From: Miltoncostaea sp036826475
GTDB lineage: Bacteria; Actinomycetota; Thermoleophilia; Miltoncostaeales; Miltoncostaeaceae
DNA: 64,000 nucleotides
Assembly (NCBI GenBank): GCA_036826475.1
Contig: DAISWG010000013.1
Coordinates: 8,279-72,278 of the forward strand
Reading direction: 5' to 3'
Position numbers and translations under genes: made by a program. Position 1 is the stretch's first letter; each line of letters begins with the position of its first letter. Below the pieces are notes generated by a model. It made no database searches, was not told the origin of the DNA, and was given only the letters and a program-made list of their open reading frames with translations. Shown here piece after piece: positions 50,969 through 59,681 of this stretch.

Positions 50969-52437
50969 CGTAGGAGCGCCGCCACCGCCGCGCCCCGGGC
51001 CTGCGCCGCCGCCAGCGTCACGCCGCCCTCGTCGTAGGTCGCCAGCGTCACGATCGCCGGGCCCCCGGGCCGGTAGACGATGGCGGCCGCCAGGCGGGCG
51101 GCGCGGATCCACCCGTTCTTCTGGGCCACCACGGTGCCGGGGGCGACGCCGCCCGCGACGAGGCTCGCGTTGTCGCCGCGCTGCTGCGACGCCGCGAGCC
51201 ACCCGATGGCCATGCGCGCCTGGTGGACGGTGAGGCCGGTCGACGCCCCCGCGGCGCGGTCCCCCGCCGCGGCCGAGTGCAGCGACAGGAGCATGCGGCC
51301 CAGGTCGCGGGCGGTGGTGACCCGGCGCGACACCAGGGGCGGCGCCACCTGGGTGCCCACGATGTACTCGCCTGGGAACGTGCTGGCGCGGGCGCCGAGG
51401 CGGCGCAGCCCCTCCTCGGCGGTCGCCTGCCCGCCGAACCGGCGCAGCAGGCGGTTCGTCGCCAGGTTGCTCGACCACGACGCCATCGCCCGGAGGTCGT
51501 ACGCGTACGCCGAGCGCTCCGGCGCGCCCCCCAGGCGGGCGAGCACCGCCGCCATGAGCCCCAGCTTCACGGTGGACGCCGCCGGGAAGCGCAGGTCGGA
51601 TCCGGCGCCGGCGGAGCGCCCGTCGGTCAGGTCGTGCACCCACGCCGCCCGGAAGCGGGGCCCGCCGTCGAGCGCGGCGACGAGGCGGCGGCCCAGCGCG
51701 GCGTCGGCGCGGGGAGCGGCCGCCGGCCGCAGGCCGCTGCCGGGCAGCAGCACTGCGCCGCGCGAGACCAGGACGCGGGTGACGCCGGCGCCCGCCGTGA
51801 ACGCGATGCGCAGATCGTGGGGGCCCGGCGCGACGTTCACCCCGAAGCGCACGCGTCCGCCCCGGACCGCGGCGGTCCCGGCGAAGCCGCCGTCGACGGT
51901 GAGGGTCGCCGACGTCGCATCCTCGGGCGCGCGGGCCACGACGGGGCCGGCGAACGCCTCACCCGGCGCCGGGCTCATCGACAGCGGGGGCGGGGCGGGG
52001 GCCGAGCCGCCGCCGTCGCAGCGGGCCCGGCGCGCCGCGACCAGGGGCCGCGCGCGCTCCGCCGACCGCCGGCCCGCCGCGCGGTCGCCGGGGCTGGGGC
52101 GGTCGACGCCCTCTATCTCCAGCACCCGGCCGGCGGCGTAGCGGTCGAGGGCGACGCGCAGCGGCGCGCACCCGCGCGAGACGGGCGCGGCCCGGCGCAG
52201 CGCCTCCTGGAGGTCGCGGGCGGCGTCGTACGCGGCCTGCCACCCCTCGGGCGTGGAGGCCCGGGCGGCGGCGCGCTCGGCGGCCGGGTAGAGGGTGCGG
52301 GAGGCGCGGGCCACCGCCGCGTCGGCGCCGGCGGCGTCCGCCGGCGCCAAGCCGCCCGCGGTCGTGAACGCCAGAATCGCCGATGCGGCGAGGATGGCCG
52401 GACTCGCGGATCGTCGGGGCGGGTACGCAGCGGTCAT
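50965..52437 (-). CDS. Exported serine hydrolase (class A beta-lactamase/DD-peptidase fold)
   Basis: A 490-aa exported protein. The signal peptide is AILAASAILAFTTAGGLAPADA. After a helical region (residues 40-160) and a beta-sandwich (residues 160-240), the hydrolase domain has the nucleophile motif ASTVKLG (SxxK), the SSN motif (equivalent to SDN) in ASWSSNLATNRLL and KNG (equivalent to KTG) in VVAQKNGWIRAA. It may be a penicillin-binding or beta-lactamase-like enzyme. ATG 52437 overlaps the ATG of the divergent permease gene by two bases; one of the two starts is probably wrong. Confidence 0.87.
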   Translation of the reverse strand: MTAAYPPRRSASPAILAASAILAFTTAGGLAPADAAGADAAVARASRTLYPAAERAAARASTPEGWQAAYDAARDLQEALRRAAPVSRGCAPLRVALDRYAAGRVLEIEGVDRPSPGDRAAGRRSAERARPLVAARRARCDGGGSAPAPPPLSMSPAPGEAFAGPVVARAPEDATSATLTVDGGFAGTAAVRGGRVRFGVNVAPGPHDLRIAFTAGAGVTRVLVSRGAVLLPGSGLRPAAAPRADAALGRRLVAALDGGPRFRAAWVHDLTDGRSAGAGSDLRFPAASTVKLGLMAAVLARLGGAPERSAYAYDLRAMASWSSNLATNRLLRRFGGQATAEEGLRRLGARASTFPGEYIVGTQVAPPLVSRRVTTARDLGRMLLSLHSAAAGDRAAGASTGLTVHQARMAIGWLAASQQRGDNASLVAGGVAPGTVVAQKNGWIRAARLAAAIVYRPGGPAIVTLATYDEGGVTLAAAQARGAAVAALLR

Positions 52438-53578
52438 GTCTGAGCCGCCCACCCTAGAGGGACCGCCCGCCGCCCCTCCCCGGACCATGGCCGAGATGGT
52501 CGAGCGCGCACCGTCGCGCGAGATCCTCGTGCGGCCCCGCACCCTGCTCGTCGTCGCCGCGACCGCACTCGGCGTGGCCCTGACGGTCTGGGTGTTCCTC
52601 GAGGCATGGCAGGTCATCAGCTGGGTGTTCATCGCCCTGCTGTTCGCCATCGCCATGATGCCCGGCGTCGACTTCCTGGAGCGCCGCGGCCTGCCGAACA
52701 CGGTCGCCGTGAGCGTCGTGTGCTTCGGCGTGCTCGCGGTGGTGGGGCTCATCGCCTGGGCCGTCGTCCCGACGCTGGTCGGGCAGACGACCGAGCTGAT
52801 CCGGGCGGTCCCCGGGGCGATCGACGACATCACCAAGGGCCGGGGCCCCCTCGGCTTCCTCCAGACCGACTACGGGCTGGCCGACCAGGTGCGCGAGCAG
52901 CTCGACGCCCAGTCGGGCAGCGGCATCCTGGGCTACAGCGCGCCGGCCATCGGGATCCTGAAGGGCATCGTGACCGGCGTGGTCGCGACGGTCACGATCT
53001 TCTTCATCACGTTCTTCATGCTCCGCGAGGGGCGCCGCTGGGTGGCGTGGACGCTCGACCTGGTGCCGCCCGCCTCGCGGCCGCGCTGGGAGCGCGTGTG
53101 CGCGGGCGTCACGCGCACGATCCGCGGCTACGTGACCGGCAACCTGCTCATCAGCGTGATCGCCGGCGTCGTCGCGTACGTGACCCTCATCGCGGTGGGG
53201 GTGGAGTTCGCGCTGCCGCTGGCGGTGCTGGTGGCGATCCTCGACCTGATCCCGCTCGTCGGCGCCACCATCGCGACCGTGGCCGCCGGCGCCGGCGCGC
53301 TGTCGCAGGGCGTGGTCGCGGCGATCATCGTGGTCGTCGCGCTCATCGTGTACCAGCAGGTGGAGAACCACGTGCTGCAGCCCGTGATCTACGGGCGCAC
53401 CGTCCAGCTCTCCCCGCTGATGGTGCTCATCTCGATCCTGATCGCGGGCAGCATCGCCGGCATCCTCGGCGCCCTGATCGCCATCCCGATCGCCGGTTCG
53501 CTCCAGGTGCTGGTGCTGGAGATCATCGAGGCTCGGCGGGAGCGGACCCTGGCGCGCTGGGGGTCGGAGCGGGGGTAG
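52436..53578 (+). CDS. AI-2E family permease (TqsA/YdiK-like)
   Basis: A 380-aa membrane protein with eight helices. Family stretches are WVFIALLFAIAMMPGVDFLERRG, FFITFFMLREGRRWV, GYVTGNLLISVIAGVVAYV and PLVGATIATVAAGAGAL. Homologues export autoinducer-2 or act as Na+/H+ antiporters; the substrate is unknown. ATG 52436 overlaps the divergent gene's start; ATG 52487 (MAEMVERAP), in the same frame, is a likelier true start because it leaves room for promoters. The last 56 bp overlap the convergent MMPL gene. Confidence 0.9.
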   Translation: MSEPPTLEGPPAAPPRTMAEMVERAPSREILVRPRTLLVVAATALGVALTVWVFLEAWQVISWVFIALLFAIAMMPGVDFLERRGLPNTVAVSVVCFGVLAVVGLIAWAVVPTLVGQTTELIRAVPGAIDDITKGRGPLGFLQTDYGLADQVREQLDAQSGSGILGYSAPAIGILKGIVTGVVATVTIFFITFFMLREGRRWVAWTLDLVPPASRPRWERVCAGVTRTIRGYVTGNLLISVIAGVVAYVTLIAVGVEFALPLAVLVAILDLIPLVGATIATVAAGAGALSQGVVAAIIVVVALIVYQQVENHVLQPVIYGRTVQLSPLMVLISILIAGSIAGILGALIAIPIAGSLQVLVLEIIEARRERTLARWGSERG

Positions 53579-55754
53579 GCGGTCCCCCGGCCTCCGGGTC
53601 GGGGGCGGTGCCAGGCCAGAAGCCGGTGCGCCCGAACAGGGTGATGAGCGACGGCACCAGGAACGGCCGCACCACGAACGAGTCGAGCGCCACGCCGAGG
53701 GCCATCACGAAGGCGAACTGTCGCAGCGCGTCCACGGGTACCAGCGCCACCAGGCCGAAGCTGCCGGCCAGGATCAGCCCGGCGACGGAGATGCCGAGCG
53801 ACGCGGCCGGCATGGCGGTGCGGATGCCCTCCACGATCCCCAGCCGCCGGCCCGCCCGCCAGATACCGCCGACCAGGTAGATGTTGTAGTCGGAGCCGAG
53901 CGCCAGCAGCAGCACCGCCGTCGCGAACGGGACGTAGTAGACGAGCTGGCCCTGGCCCAGGTGGTCCTGGAAGAACCAGGTGGTGATGCCGAGCGTCGCC
54001 GCCACCGTGAGGGCGTTCGCCACCAGCAGGTAGAGGGGCGCGACGAGCGCCCGCAGGAAGATGGCGAGCAGCAGGAAGTTCACCACCAGCGCGGCCGCGC
54101 CGACCCGGACCAGCTCGGTCTGCATCGCGTCGACGGATGCGCTCGCGATGGCGGTGTCGCCCGCGATGCCGACCTGCGCCCCGGGCGCGCCGGCGTCGCG
54201 GACCATCCCCGGCAGGGAGTCCTCCAGCCTGCGCAGGTCCTGGATCGCGTCGTGCTCCGTGGGCGGCGCGTCGAACACCACCACGTAGCGGGAGGCGCTC
54301 GCCTGCTGCGACACGAACACCGACGCGGCCAGCTGGGGCACCGGGTCGGCGGGGCCGAGCACGTCGGCAACCCCCGGGCTGCCGCGCATCGCGTCGGCCA
54401 GGCGGCCGGTGAACCCCGGGTCGGTCGCGCCCGTCCCCTCCACCAGCACCTCCGTCGGCGCGGTCACGCCGGGCGCGAAGCCCGTGGCGGCGCGGGCCTC
54501 CGGCGCCAGCCGGCTCGAGAGGCCCAGGCCCAGCTCGAGGTTGCGGAGCGGGGTGGCGGCCATCGCCAGGCCGCCCACCAGCAGCAGCACGGCGACGGCG
54601 GCGACGGCGCGGGTGGTGAGCAGCCGCGTCGCGAGCGGAGGCCTGGCGGGGCGCCGCGGGTCGCGGGTCTCCCGGGGCACGCCGCCGGGCCAGAACGCCC
54701 CCCGGCCCAGGATGGCGAGGAGCGCCGGCAGCAGCGTGATGGACACGAGCACGCCCACCACGGCGGTCAGCGCCAGCGCCGGCGCGAACGCGCGGAAGAA
54801 GTCGACGTCGCCCACCAGCAGGGTCGCCGTGCCGAGCGCGGTGGTCAGCCCGGCCGTGATCACGATGGCCGTCATCTGGGCCCCCGCGCCGATCGCGGCG
54901 CGGCGGGCGTCGCCGTCGCGGAGCCGGTTCCTCACGCCGAACAGGTAGAAGATGGCGTAGTCGGTCACGATCCCGATGAGCAGCGCCGAGATCACCGGCT
55001 CGATGTCGCGGCTCGCCGTGATCCCCGTCGCCTCGCCCACCCAGCCGATCGCGCGGAGGTCGATGGCGTAGGCCACGCCGACGGTCCCGAGCACCACCAG
55101 CGGCGCCACCACCGAGCGGAACACGAGCGCCACCACCAGCACGATCAGCGCGAGCGTGATCCCCACGACGAGCGGCAGCCGGTCGTCGATCGTCTCCATC
55201 TGCTCCTGCTGGGCGGGGTACGTGCCGGTCAGGTCGGCGCGCGCGCCCTGCGGGACGGGGGCGGCGGCGATGTAGTCGCGCGCAACGCGCGTCTGGCGGG
55301 CGATCGAGGTCGCCGGGCCGAACGCGAGGTAGGTGATCACCGTCGCCGGGCCCGGCTCCGCCCCCGGCGCGATCCCGCCCGCGCTCGTGAGCGGCACCGC
55401 CGCCGCGACGTCCTCGAGGCCCGGCACCTTCCTCTGGCTCACGTCGAGCGCGAACCGGCCGAGGGCGGCCTGCTCCGGCGCCGACAGGCCGCCGTCGCGG
55501 CTCACCACCACCTGGGTCCGGGTGAGGAGCGGAGACCCGAAGATCTCGGCGGAGCGGGCCTCGGCCGTGAGCGGCGCCGCGTCGTCCGGCAGCGGCAGCG
55601 CCAGGTCGCCGGTGTCGCCGAGCCCGGGCAGCATCATCGACGCGACGACGGCAGCGGCGATCCACGCGGCCACCACGAGCCAGCGCAGCGCGACGATCAC
55701 GCGGCTCGCCATGACGGCGGGGCCGCGGCCTTCGGGTCCGGGTGCTGCTTCCAC
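53523..55754 (-). CDS. MMPL/RND family transporter (third of three)
   Basis: A 743-aa protein with twelve helices. MmpL signatures are LIGIVTDYAIFYLFGVRNRL and LALGSDYNIYLVGGIWRAG with the Asp-Tyr pairs, and the exported loops after helices 1 and 7. GTG 55754 is chosen because GGAGGCGAC lies just upstream; ATG 55712 and GTG 55796 are weaker candidates. It is convergent with the AI-2E permease (56-bp overlap) and divergent from the DUF429-like gene. It is unlike the other two MMPL genes here, so they are not recent duplicates. Confidence 0.92.
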   Translation of the reverse strand: MEAAPGPEGRGPAVMASRVIVALRWLVVAAWIAAAVVASMMLPGLGDTGDLALPLPDDAAPLTAEARSAEIFGSPLLTRTQVVVSRDGGLSAPEQAALGRFALDVSQRKVPGLEDVAAAVPLTSAGGIAPGAEPGPATVITYLAFGPATSIARQTRVARDYIAAAPVPQGARADLTGTYPAQQEQMETIDDRLPLVVGITLALIVLVVALVFRSVVAPLVVLGTVGVAYAIDLRAIGWVGEATGITASRDIEPVISALLIGIVTDYAIFYLFGVRNRLRDGDARRAAIGAGAQMTAIVITAGLTTALGTATLLVGDVDFFRAFAPALALTAVVGVLVSITLLPALLAILGRGAFWPGGVPRETRDPRRPARPPLATRLLTTRAVAAVAVLLLVGGLAMAATPLRNLELGLGLSSRLAPEARAATGFAPGVTAPTEVLVEGTGATDPGFTGRLADAMRGSPGVADVLGPADPVPQLAASVFVSQQASASRYVVVFDAPPTEHDAIQDLRRLEDSLPGMVRDAGAPGAQVGIAGDTAIASASVDAMQTELVRVGAAALVVNFLLLAIFLRALVAPLYLLVANALTVAATLGITTWFFQDHLGQGQLVYYVPFATAVLLLALGSDYNIYLVGGIWRAGRRLGIVEGIRTAMPAASLGISVAGLILAGSFGLVALVPVDALRQFAFVMALGVALDSFVVRPFLVPSLITLFGRTGFWPGTAPDPEAGGPPTPAPTPSAPGSAPAEPR

Positions 55755-55822
55755 GTCGCCTCCGATGAGGTGGGCAGGCCCTACCCGCTCCGCCACCGGA
55801 TCAAGCCCCTACGCTGACCCCG

Positions 55823-56719
55823 GTGCTGTTCGACGCGTACCTGATGGTCGACTGGAGCGGCCGGAACGCGCCCAGCCGCCGCGCGCCGTCCAAGGACGCG
55901 ATCTGGGTGGGCGAGCGGTCCCGCTCCCGCACCGGCGAGACCTACCTCCGCACGCGGGAGGCCGCGACGCGGCACGTCCGCGCGCGGCTGGTGGAGCATG
56001 TGGACGCGGGCGCGCGCGTGCTCGTGGGATTCGACTTCCCGTACGGCTATCCGCGGGGGTTCGCGGCGGCGATCGGCGGCGCCGGCGGGTCGTGGCGCGC
56101 GGTCTGGGACGCCCTCGGGGCCGCCGTGGAGGACGACGCCGCGAACCGGAACAACCGGTTCGCCGTCGCGGCGATGCTGAACGCACGGGTCGCGGGCCCC
56201 GGCCCCTTCTGGGGCTGCCCGGCGAGCGCCGAGGGACCGGACCTGACGCGCACGCTGAACGGCGTGTTCGCGTTCCCGGTCGCCGGGATCGGCCGGCTGC
56301 GGGCGACCGAGGCGGCGATGAGCGGCGTCCAGGAGACGTGGAAGCTGCTGGGGAACGGGAGCGTCGGGAGCCAGGCCCTGGTGGGGATCCCGCGCGTGCG
56401 GAGCCTCCGCGACGCCCCCGCCGGGGCCGGTGGGGGCCGGGTGGGCCCCTTGGAGCCCGGCTCCCCCCGGGGGCCGGTCCGTGCGGCGGGCCCCGCCGTC
56501 CTCCACGCCGAGATCTGGCCCGGGATCATCCCCGTCCCGGCGACGGCGCCCATCCGGGACCGGGCGCAGGTGCGGCTGATGTGCGACCGGATGGCGGCGG
56601 AGGACGTCGCCGGGACCCTGGGGGCGTGGTTCGCGCCCGCGCTCGACCCGCAGGCCGCGGCGGATGCCGTGGCCGAGGAGGGGTGGATCCTGGGGTGCGT
56701 CCCCGGCGGGGGACCCTAG
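55823..56719 (+). CDS. DUF429-like RNase H-fold protein
   Basis: A 298-aa protein. Three acidic positions expected for an RNase H/actin-like fold are visible: Asp in AYLMVDWSG at the N-terminus, Asp in GFDFPYGYP and Glu in LHAEIWPGII. This resembles DUF429-type proteins, sometimes mis-annotated as cobalamin enzymes. Activity is unknown. A low-complexity stretch (GAGGGRVGPLEPGSPRGP) sits before the last domain part. GTG 55823 is used. Its stop shares CTAG with the convergent M23 peptidase gene. Confidence 0.65.
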   Translation: MLFDAYLMVDWSGRNAPSRRAPSKDAIWVGERSRSRTGETYLRTREAATRHVRARLVEHVDAGARVLVGFDFPYGYPRGFAAAIGGAGGSWRAVWDALGAAVEDDAANRNNRFAVAAMLNARVAGPGPFWGCPASAEGPDLTRTLNGVFAFPVAGIGRLRATEAAMSGVQETWKLLGNGSVGSQALVGIPRVRSLRDAPAGAGGGRVGPLEPGSPRGPVRAAGPAVLHAEIWPGIIPVPATAPIRDRAQVRLMCDRMAAEDVAGTLGAWFAPALDPQAAADAVAEEGWILGCVPGGGP

Positions 56720-57930
56720 GCCGGGCGGGCGGCGGCGTCGGCGGCGCGGAGCTCGGGGTACGGGTTCACGGCGCCGCGGCCGAGGGGATGGATCTCGAAG
56801 TGCAGGTGCGGGACGGTGCCGCGGGCGTCGCCGGTCATGCCGACGTTGCCGATCACCTGGCCGGCCCGGACGCGCGAGCCGATCGCCAGGCCGGGGGTGA
56901 TGCGGCTGAGGTGGGCGTAGTAGAAGCCGGTGGCGTCGTCGGCCCGGAGCCAGATCCAGATGCCTCCGAGGCCGCGCTCCCTCCGGGTCATCTGCGCGAT
57001 GACGCCGTCCGCGACGGCGACGACCGGGGTGCGCATGGGGGCGAGGATGTCGTTGCCCTCGTGCCTGCCCTGGTGGCGGGGGGCGCCGAAGTCGTCGGAG
57101 AAGCCGTGCGGGCCACGCACCGGGAACGCGACCAGGCGGCTCGGCCTGCCGGCGCCGATGCGGTGGAGCACGTCGGGCGTGGCGCGGCCGTCGGCCGTGA
57201 CGCCCGCGCGGCGCTGCCAGCGGACAAGGGCGCGGCGGGTGGCCGGCCCGAAGTCGCCATCGACGTCGACGTCGAACCCCTTGCGGATCAACGCCACCTG
57301 GAGCTTCTCGACGCGCGCGCCGCGCGCCCCGACCGTCAGCGTGGCGCCCTTCACCTGCCCGGTCGCCGGGCCGCCCCGTCGCAGGCGCGCCAGCAGGGTG
57401 GGGCCGGAGACGCCGGTGGGGCGCATCCCGACGCGGCGCTGGGCGGTGCGGACCGCCGCCCGGGTCTGGGGGCCGAACCCGCCGTCGACGCCCACGGCGA
57501 AGCCGGCGCGTGTGAGGGTGCGCTGCAGGACGCACACCTGCGGTCCGTAGGCGCCGAGGCGGAGGCGGCCCGCGGCGGCGCCGCGGGCGGTGGTGGGCCC
57601 GGGGAGATCGCACACCGAGATCCCCAGCCACCAGAGCAGGGGCCGGTCGACCAGGCCGTTGATGCGCAGCCCCATGCGCTTCTGGAGGCGCGCCACGGCG
57701 CGGCGCGTGCCGGGTCCGAACCGGCCGTCGACGGCGACGCGGATGCCCCGCGAGCGGAGCTCGCGCTGGAGGGCCCGGACCGCCGGGCCGTGCGCGCCGA
57801 CGGTCAGGACCCCGGACTCGGCGAACGGGGGCGGGCGCTGCGCGGCGGACCCGGCGGGCGCCGTGGCGGCGCCCGCGGCGGCGGCCGCGAGGGCGGCGGC
57901 CACGACGGCCGTGGGGAGGCGGGGGCGCAT
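56716..57930 (-). CDS. M23 metallopeptidase with three peptidoglycan-binding repeats
   Basis: A 404-aa exported wall-modifying protein. After a signal peptide (VVAAALAAAAAGAATAPAGS) come three PG_binding_1 repeats with AVRALQRELRSRGI, QVCVLQRTLTRAGF and RVEKLQVALIRKGFDV. The LytM domain has zinc ligands in HQGRHEGNDILAPM and HLHFEIHPLG near the C-terminus. Together these suggest a lysin that cuts cross-bridges while held on the wall. ATG 57930 is used. It is divergent from the 32-aa gene and YihY. Confidence 0.92.
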   Translation of the reverse strand: MRPRLPTAVVAAALAAAAAGAATAPAGSAAQRPPPFAESGVLTVGAHGPAVRALQRELRSRGIRVAVDGRFGPGTRRAVARLQKRMGLRINGLVDRPLLWWLGISVCDLPGPTTARGAAAGRLRLGAYGPQVCVLQRTLTRAGFAVGVDGGFGPQTRAAVRTAQRRVGMRPTGVSGPTLLARLRRGGPATGQVKGATLTVGARGARVEKLQVALIRKGFDVDVDGDFGPATRRALVRWQRRAGVTADGRATPDVLHRIGAGRPSRLVAFPVRGPHGFSDDFGAPRHQGRHEGNDILAPMRTPVVAVADGVIAQMTRRERGLGGIWIWLRADDATGFYYAHLSRITPGLAIGSRVRAGQVIGNVGMTGDARGTVPHLHFEIHPLGRGAVNPYPELRAADAAARPA

Positions 57931-58032
57931 GGTCGTCCGTCCGACTTCGCCGGTCCCGCGTGCGCACCTGCCGGTTTGGCCCGCCCACGGCGGGGAACCC
58001 CGATGTGACCAGACCCGGGAGGGACGAACGTG

Positions 58033-58131
58033 ATGTGGAAATGGGCGTGGCGCCTGGCGCCGATCGTGGCGCCGGCGGTCCTGCGGCGGATCCGGCGGAA
58101 CCGCCGCCAGGCGAGCAGCGGCGGGGCGTGA
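58033..58131 (+). CDS. 32-aa membrane protein upstream of the YihY gene
   Basis: MWKWAWRLAPIVAPAVLRRI, then a basic tail ending RRNRRQASSGGA. The N-terminal 18 residues form a short membrane helix and the tail is Arg-rich and cytoplasmic. ATG 58033 has GGGAGGGACG upstream. The stop is 1 bp before the YihY ATG, so it is translationally coupled to it. No family known to me; small coupled membrane proteins often regulate or stabilise their larger partner. Confidence 0.6.
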   Translation: MWKWAWRLAPIVAPAVLRRIRRNRRQASSGGA

Positions 58132-58132
58132 C

Positions 58133-59125
58133 ATGAGCGAGGGCGGGGAGCCGGCAGGGGCGCCGGGGGGCGCCGTCACCCGGAACCCGCCGCGGCGCGA
58201 GCTCCGGCCGACGGGGGTGCCGCGCGACCCCGGGTGGACGGGGACGCTGAAGCGGACCTGGTCGGAGTTCCGCGAGGACGACCTGACCGACTGGGCGGCG
58301 GCGCTGACCTACTACGGCCTGCTGTCGCTGTTCCCCGCCCTCATCGCGGTGTCGTCGGTCATCGGGCTGTTCGCCGATCCCCAGACGATCACCGACGTGA
58401 TCCTCAACTTCGCGCCCGAGTCGGCGGCCGACACGCTGTCGGGCCCCATCGACTCGATCACCTCCAACCAGGGGGCCGCCGGGGTCGCGCTGATCCTGGG
58501 CGTCGCGGGTGCCCTGTGGGGGGCGTCCGGATACGTCGGCGCGTTCGGCCGCGCCGCGAACGTGGTCTACGAGACGCGGGAGGGCCGGCCGTTCTGGAGG
58601 CTGCGTCCCCAGCAGCTGCTGGTCACGCTCGTGATGGTCGTGATGATCACCGTGGTGGCCCTCGCGATCGTGCTGACCGGGCCGGTGGTGTCGGCCGTCG
58701 GCGACGAGGTCGGCCTGGGCGACACCGCCCTGCTCGTCTGGGACATCGCCAAGTGGCCGGTGCTGGCGGTCCTGGTGGTGGGCCTGCTGCTGCTGCTGTT
58801 CTGGGCCACGCCGAACGTGCGCCAGCGCGGCGTGCGGGGTGTGCTGCCCGGCGTGATCGTGGGCCTGGCGGTGTGGGCGGTGGCGTCGGCGGCGTTCGCG
58901 TTCTACGTCGCCAACTTCGGCTCCTATGACCGCACCTACGGGACGCTCGGCGGCGTGGTGGTGCTGCTGGTGTGGCTCTGGATCACCAACCTCGCGCTGC
59001 TGTTGGGCGTGGAGCTCAACGCGGAGCGCGAGCGCACGCGGCAGCTCGCCGAGGGGATCCCCGGCGCCGACCGCGAGCTCCAGCTGGCCCAGCGGGGCGA
59101 GCCGAAGCCCCCGTCCACCGAGTAG
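58133..59125 (+). CDS. YihY/BrkB family membrane protein
   Basis: A 330-aa inner-membrane protein with six or seven helices. The family signature LTYYGLLSLFPALIAVSSVIG, the GLLLLLFWATPNVRQR segment and the C-terminal VVLLVWLWITNLALLLGVELN are all present. Family members were wrongly named ribonuclease BN; their true function is unknown. ATG 58133 lies 1 bp after the 32-aa gene, forming a two-gene unit. A long cytoplasmic N-terminus (about 45 residues) and a charged C-terminus are visible. Confidence 0.93.
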   Translation: MSEGGEPAGAPGGAVTRNPPRRELRPTGVPRDPGWTGTLKRTWSEFREDDLTDWAAALTYYGLLSLFPALIAVSSVIGLFADPQTITDVILNFAPESAADTLSGPIDSITSNQGAAGVALILGVAGALWGASGYVGAFGRAANVVYETREGRPFWRLRPQQLLVTLVMVVMITVVALAIVLTGPVVSAVGDEVGLGDTALLVWDIAKWPVLAVLVVGLLLLLFWATPNVRQRGVRGVLPGVIVGLAVWAVASAAFAFYVANFGSYDRTYGTLGGVVVLLVWLWITNLALLLGVELNAERERTRQLAEGIPGADRELQLAQRGEPKPPSTE

Positions 59126-59138
59126 CGCCGGGGCCGCG

Positions 59139-59681
59139 TCAGGCGGCCCGGGCGCGCCACTCGTCGCGCGTCTGGCCCCAGACCACGACGTCCACCTCGA
59201 CGGGCGGTGGCAGCCGGGCGGTCCGCAGGCGCCGCGACCCGAGGTGCTCCGCCACCCGCTCCGACGCGGTGTCGCCCTCGTCGATGCAGTGGATGATCTC
59301 CCCCCAGCCGAGCACGTCGAACGCCCACTCCATGGCGGCGGCCGCCGCCTCGGTGGCGTAGCCGCGGCCCCAGGCGTCGCGGGCGATCCCCCACCCCACC
59401 TCGTCGCCCGGCCAGCCGTCGGGGTGCAGCGGCCCCACCCGTCCCACCCAGCGGCCCGTGTCGCGCTCCAGCACGGAGAACATCCCGAACCCGAGCAGCG
59501 ACCACGACCCGGCCACCTGCATCAGGCCCCGCCACGACTCCGACCGGGACGTGACCCCGCCGATCCAGCGGGTGCTCTCCTCGTCGGCCTGGAAGGCGGC
59601 CCAGCCGTCCAGGTCCTCCAGGAGCGGTGGGCGCAGGATGAGGCGCGCCGTCTCGAGCGCCGGTCCGTGCCCCGGGCTCAC
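59139..59681 (-). CDS. RimJ/RimL-type GNAT acetyltransferase
   Basis: A 180-aa N-acetyltransferase of the protein/ribosomal type (Acetyltransf_3). ETARLILRPPLLEDLDGWAAF is the first strand-helix unit, VGWGIARDAWGRGYATEAAA holds the acetyl-CoA loop and ALGWGEII-like residues follow (VLGWGEIIHCID). GTG 59681 overlaps the stop of the HAD gene (GTGA), so the two are co-translated. Substrate unknown; the phosphatase partner offers no clear hint. Confidence 0.9.
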   Translation of the reverse strand: MSPGHGPALETARLILRPPLLEDLDGWAAFQADEESTRWIGGVTSRSESWRGLMQVAGSWSLLGFGMFSVLERDTGRWVGRVGPLHPDGWPGDEVGWGIARDAWGRGYATEAAAAAMEWAFDVLGWGEIIHCIDEGDTASERVAEHLGSRRLRTARLPPPVEVDVVVWGQTRDEWRARAA

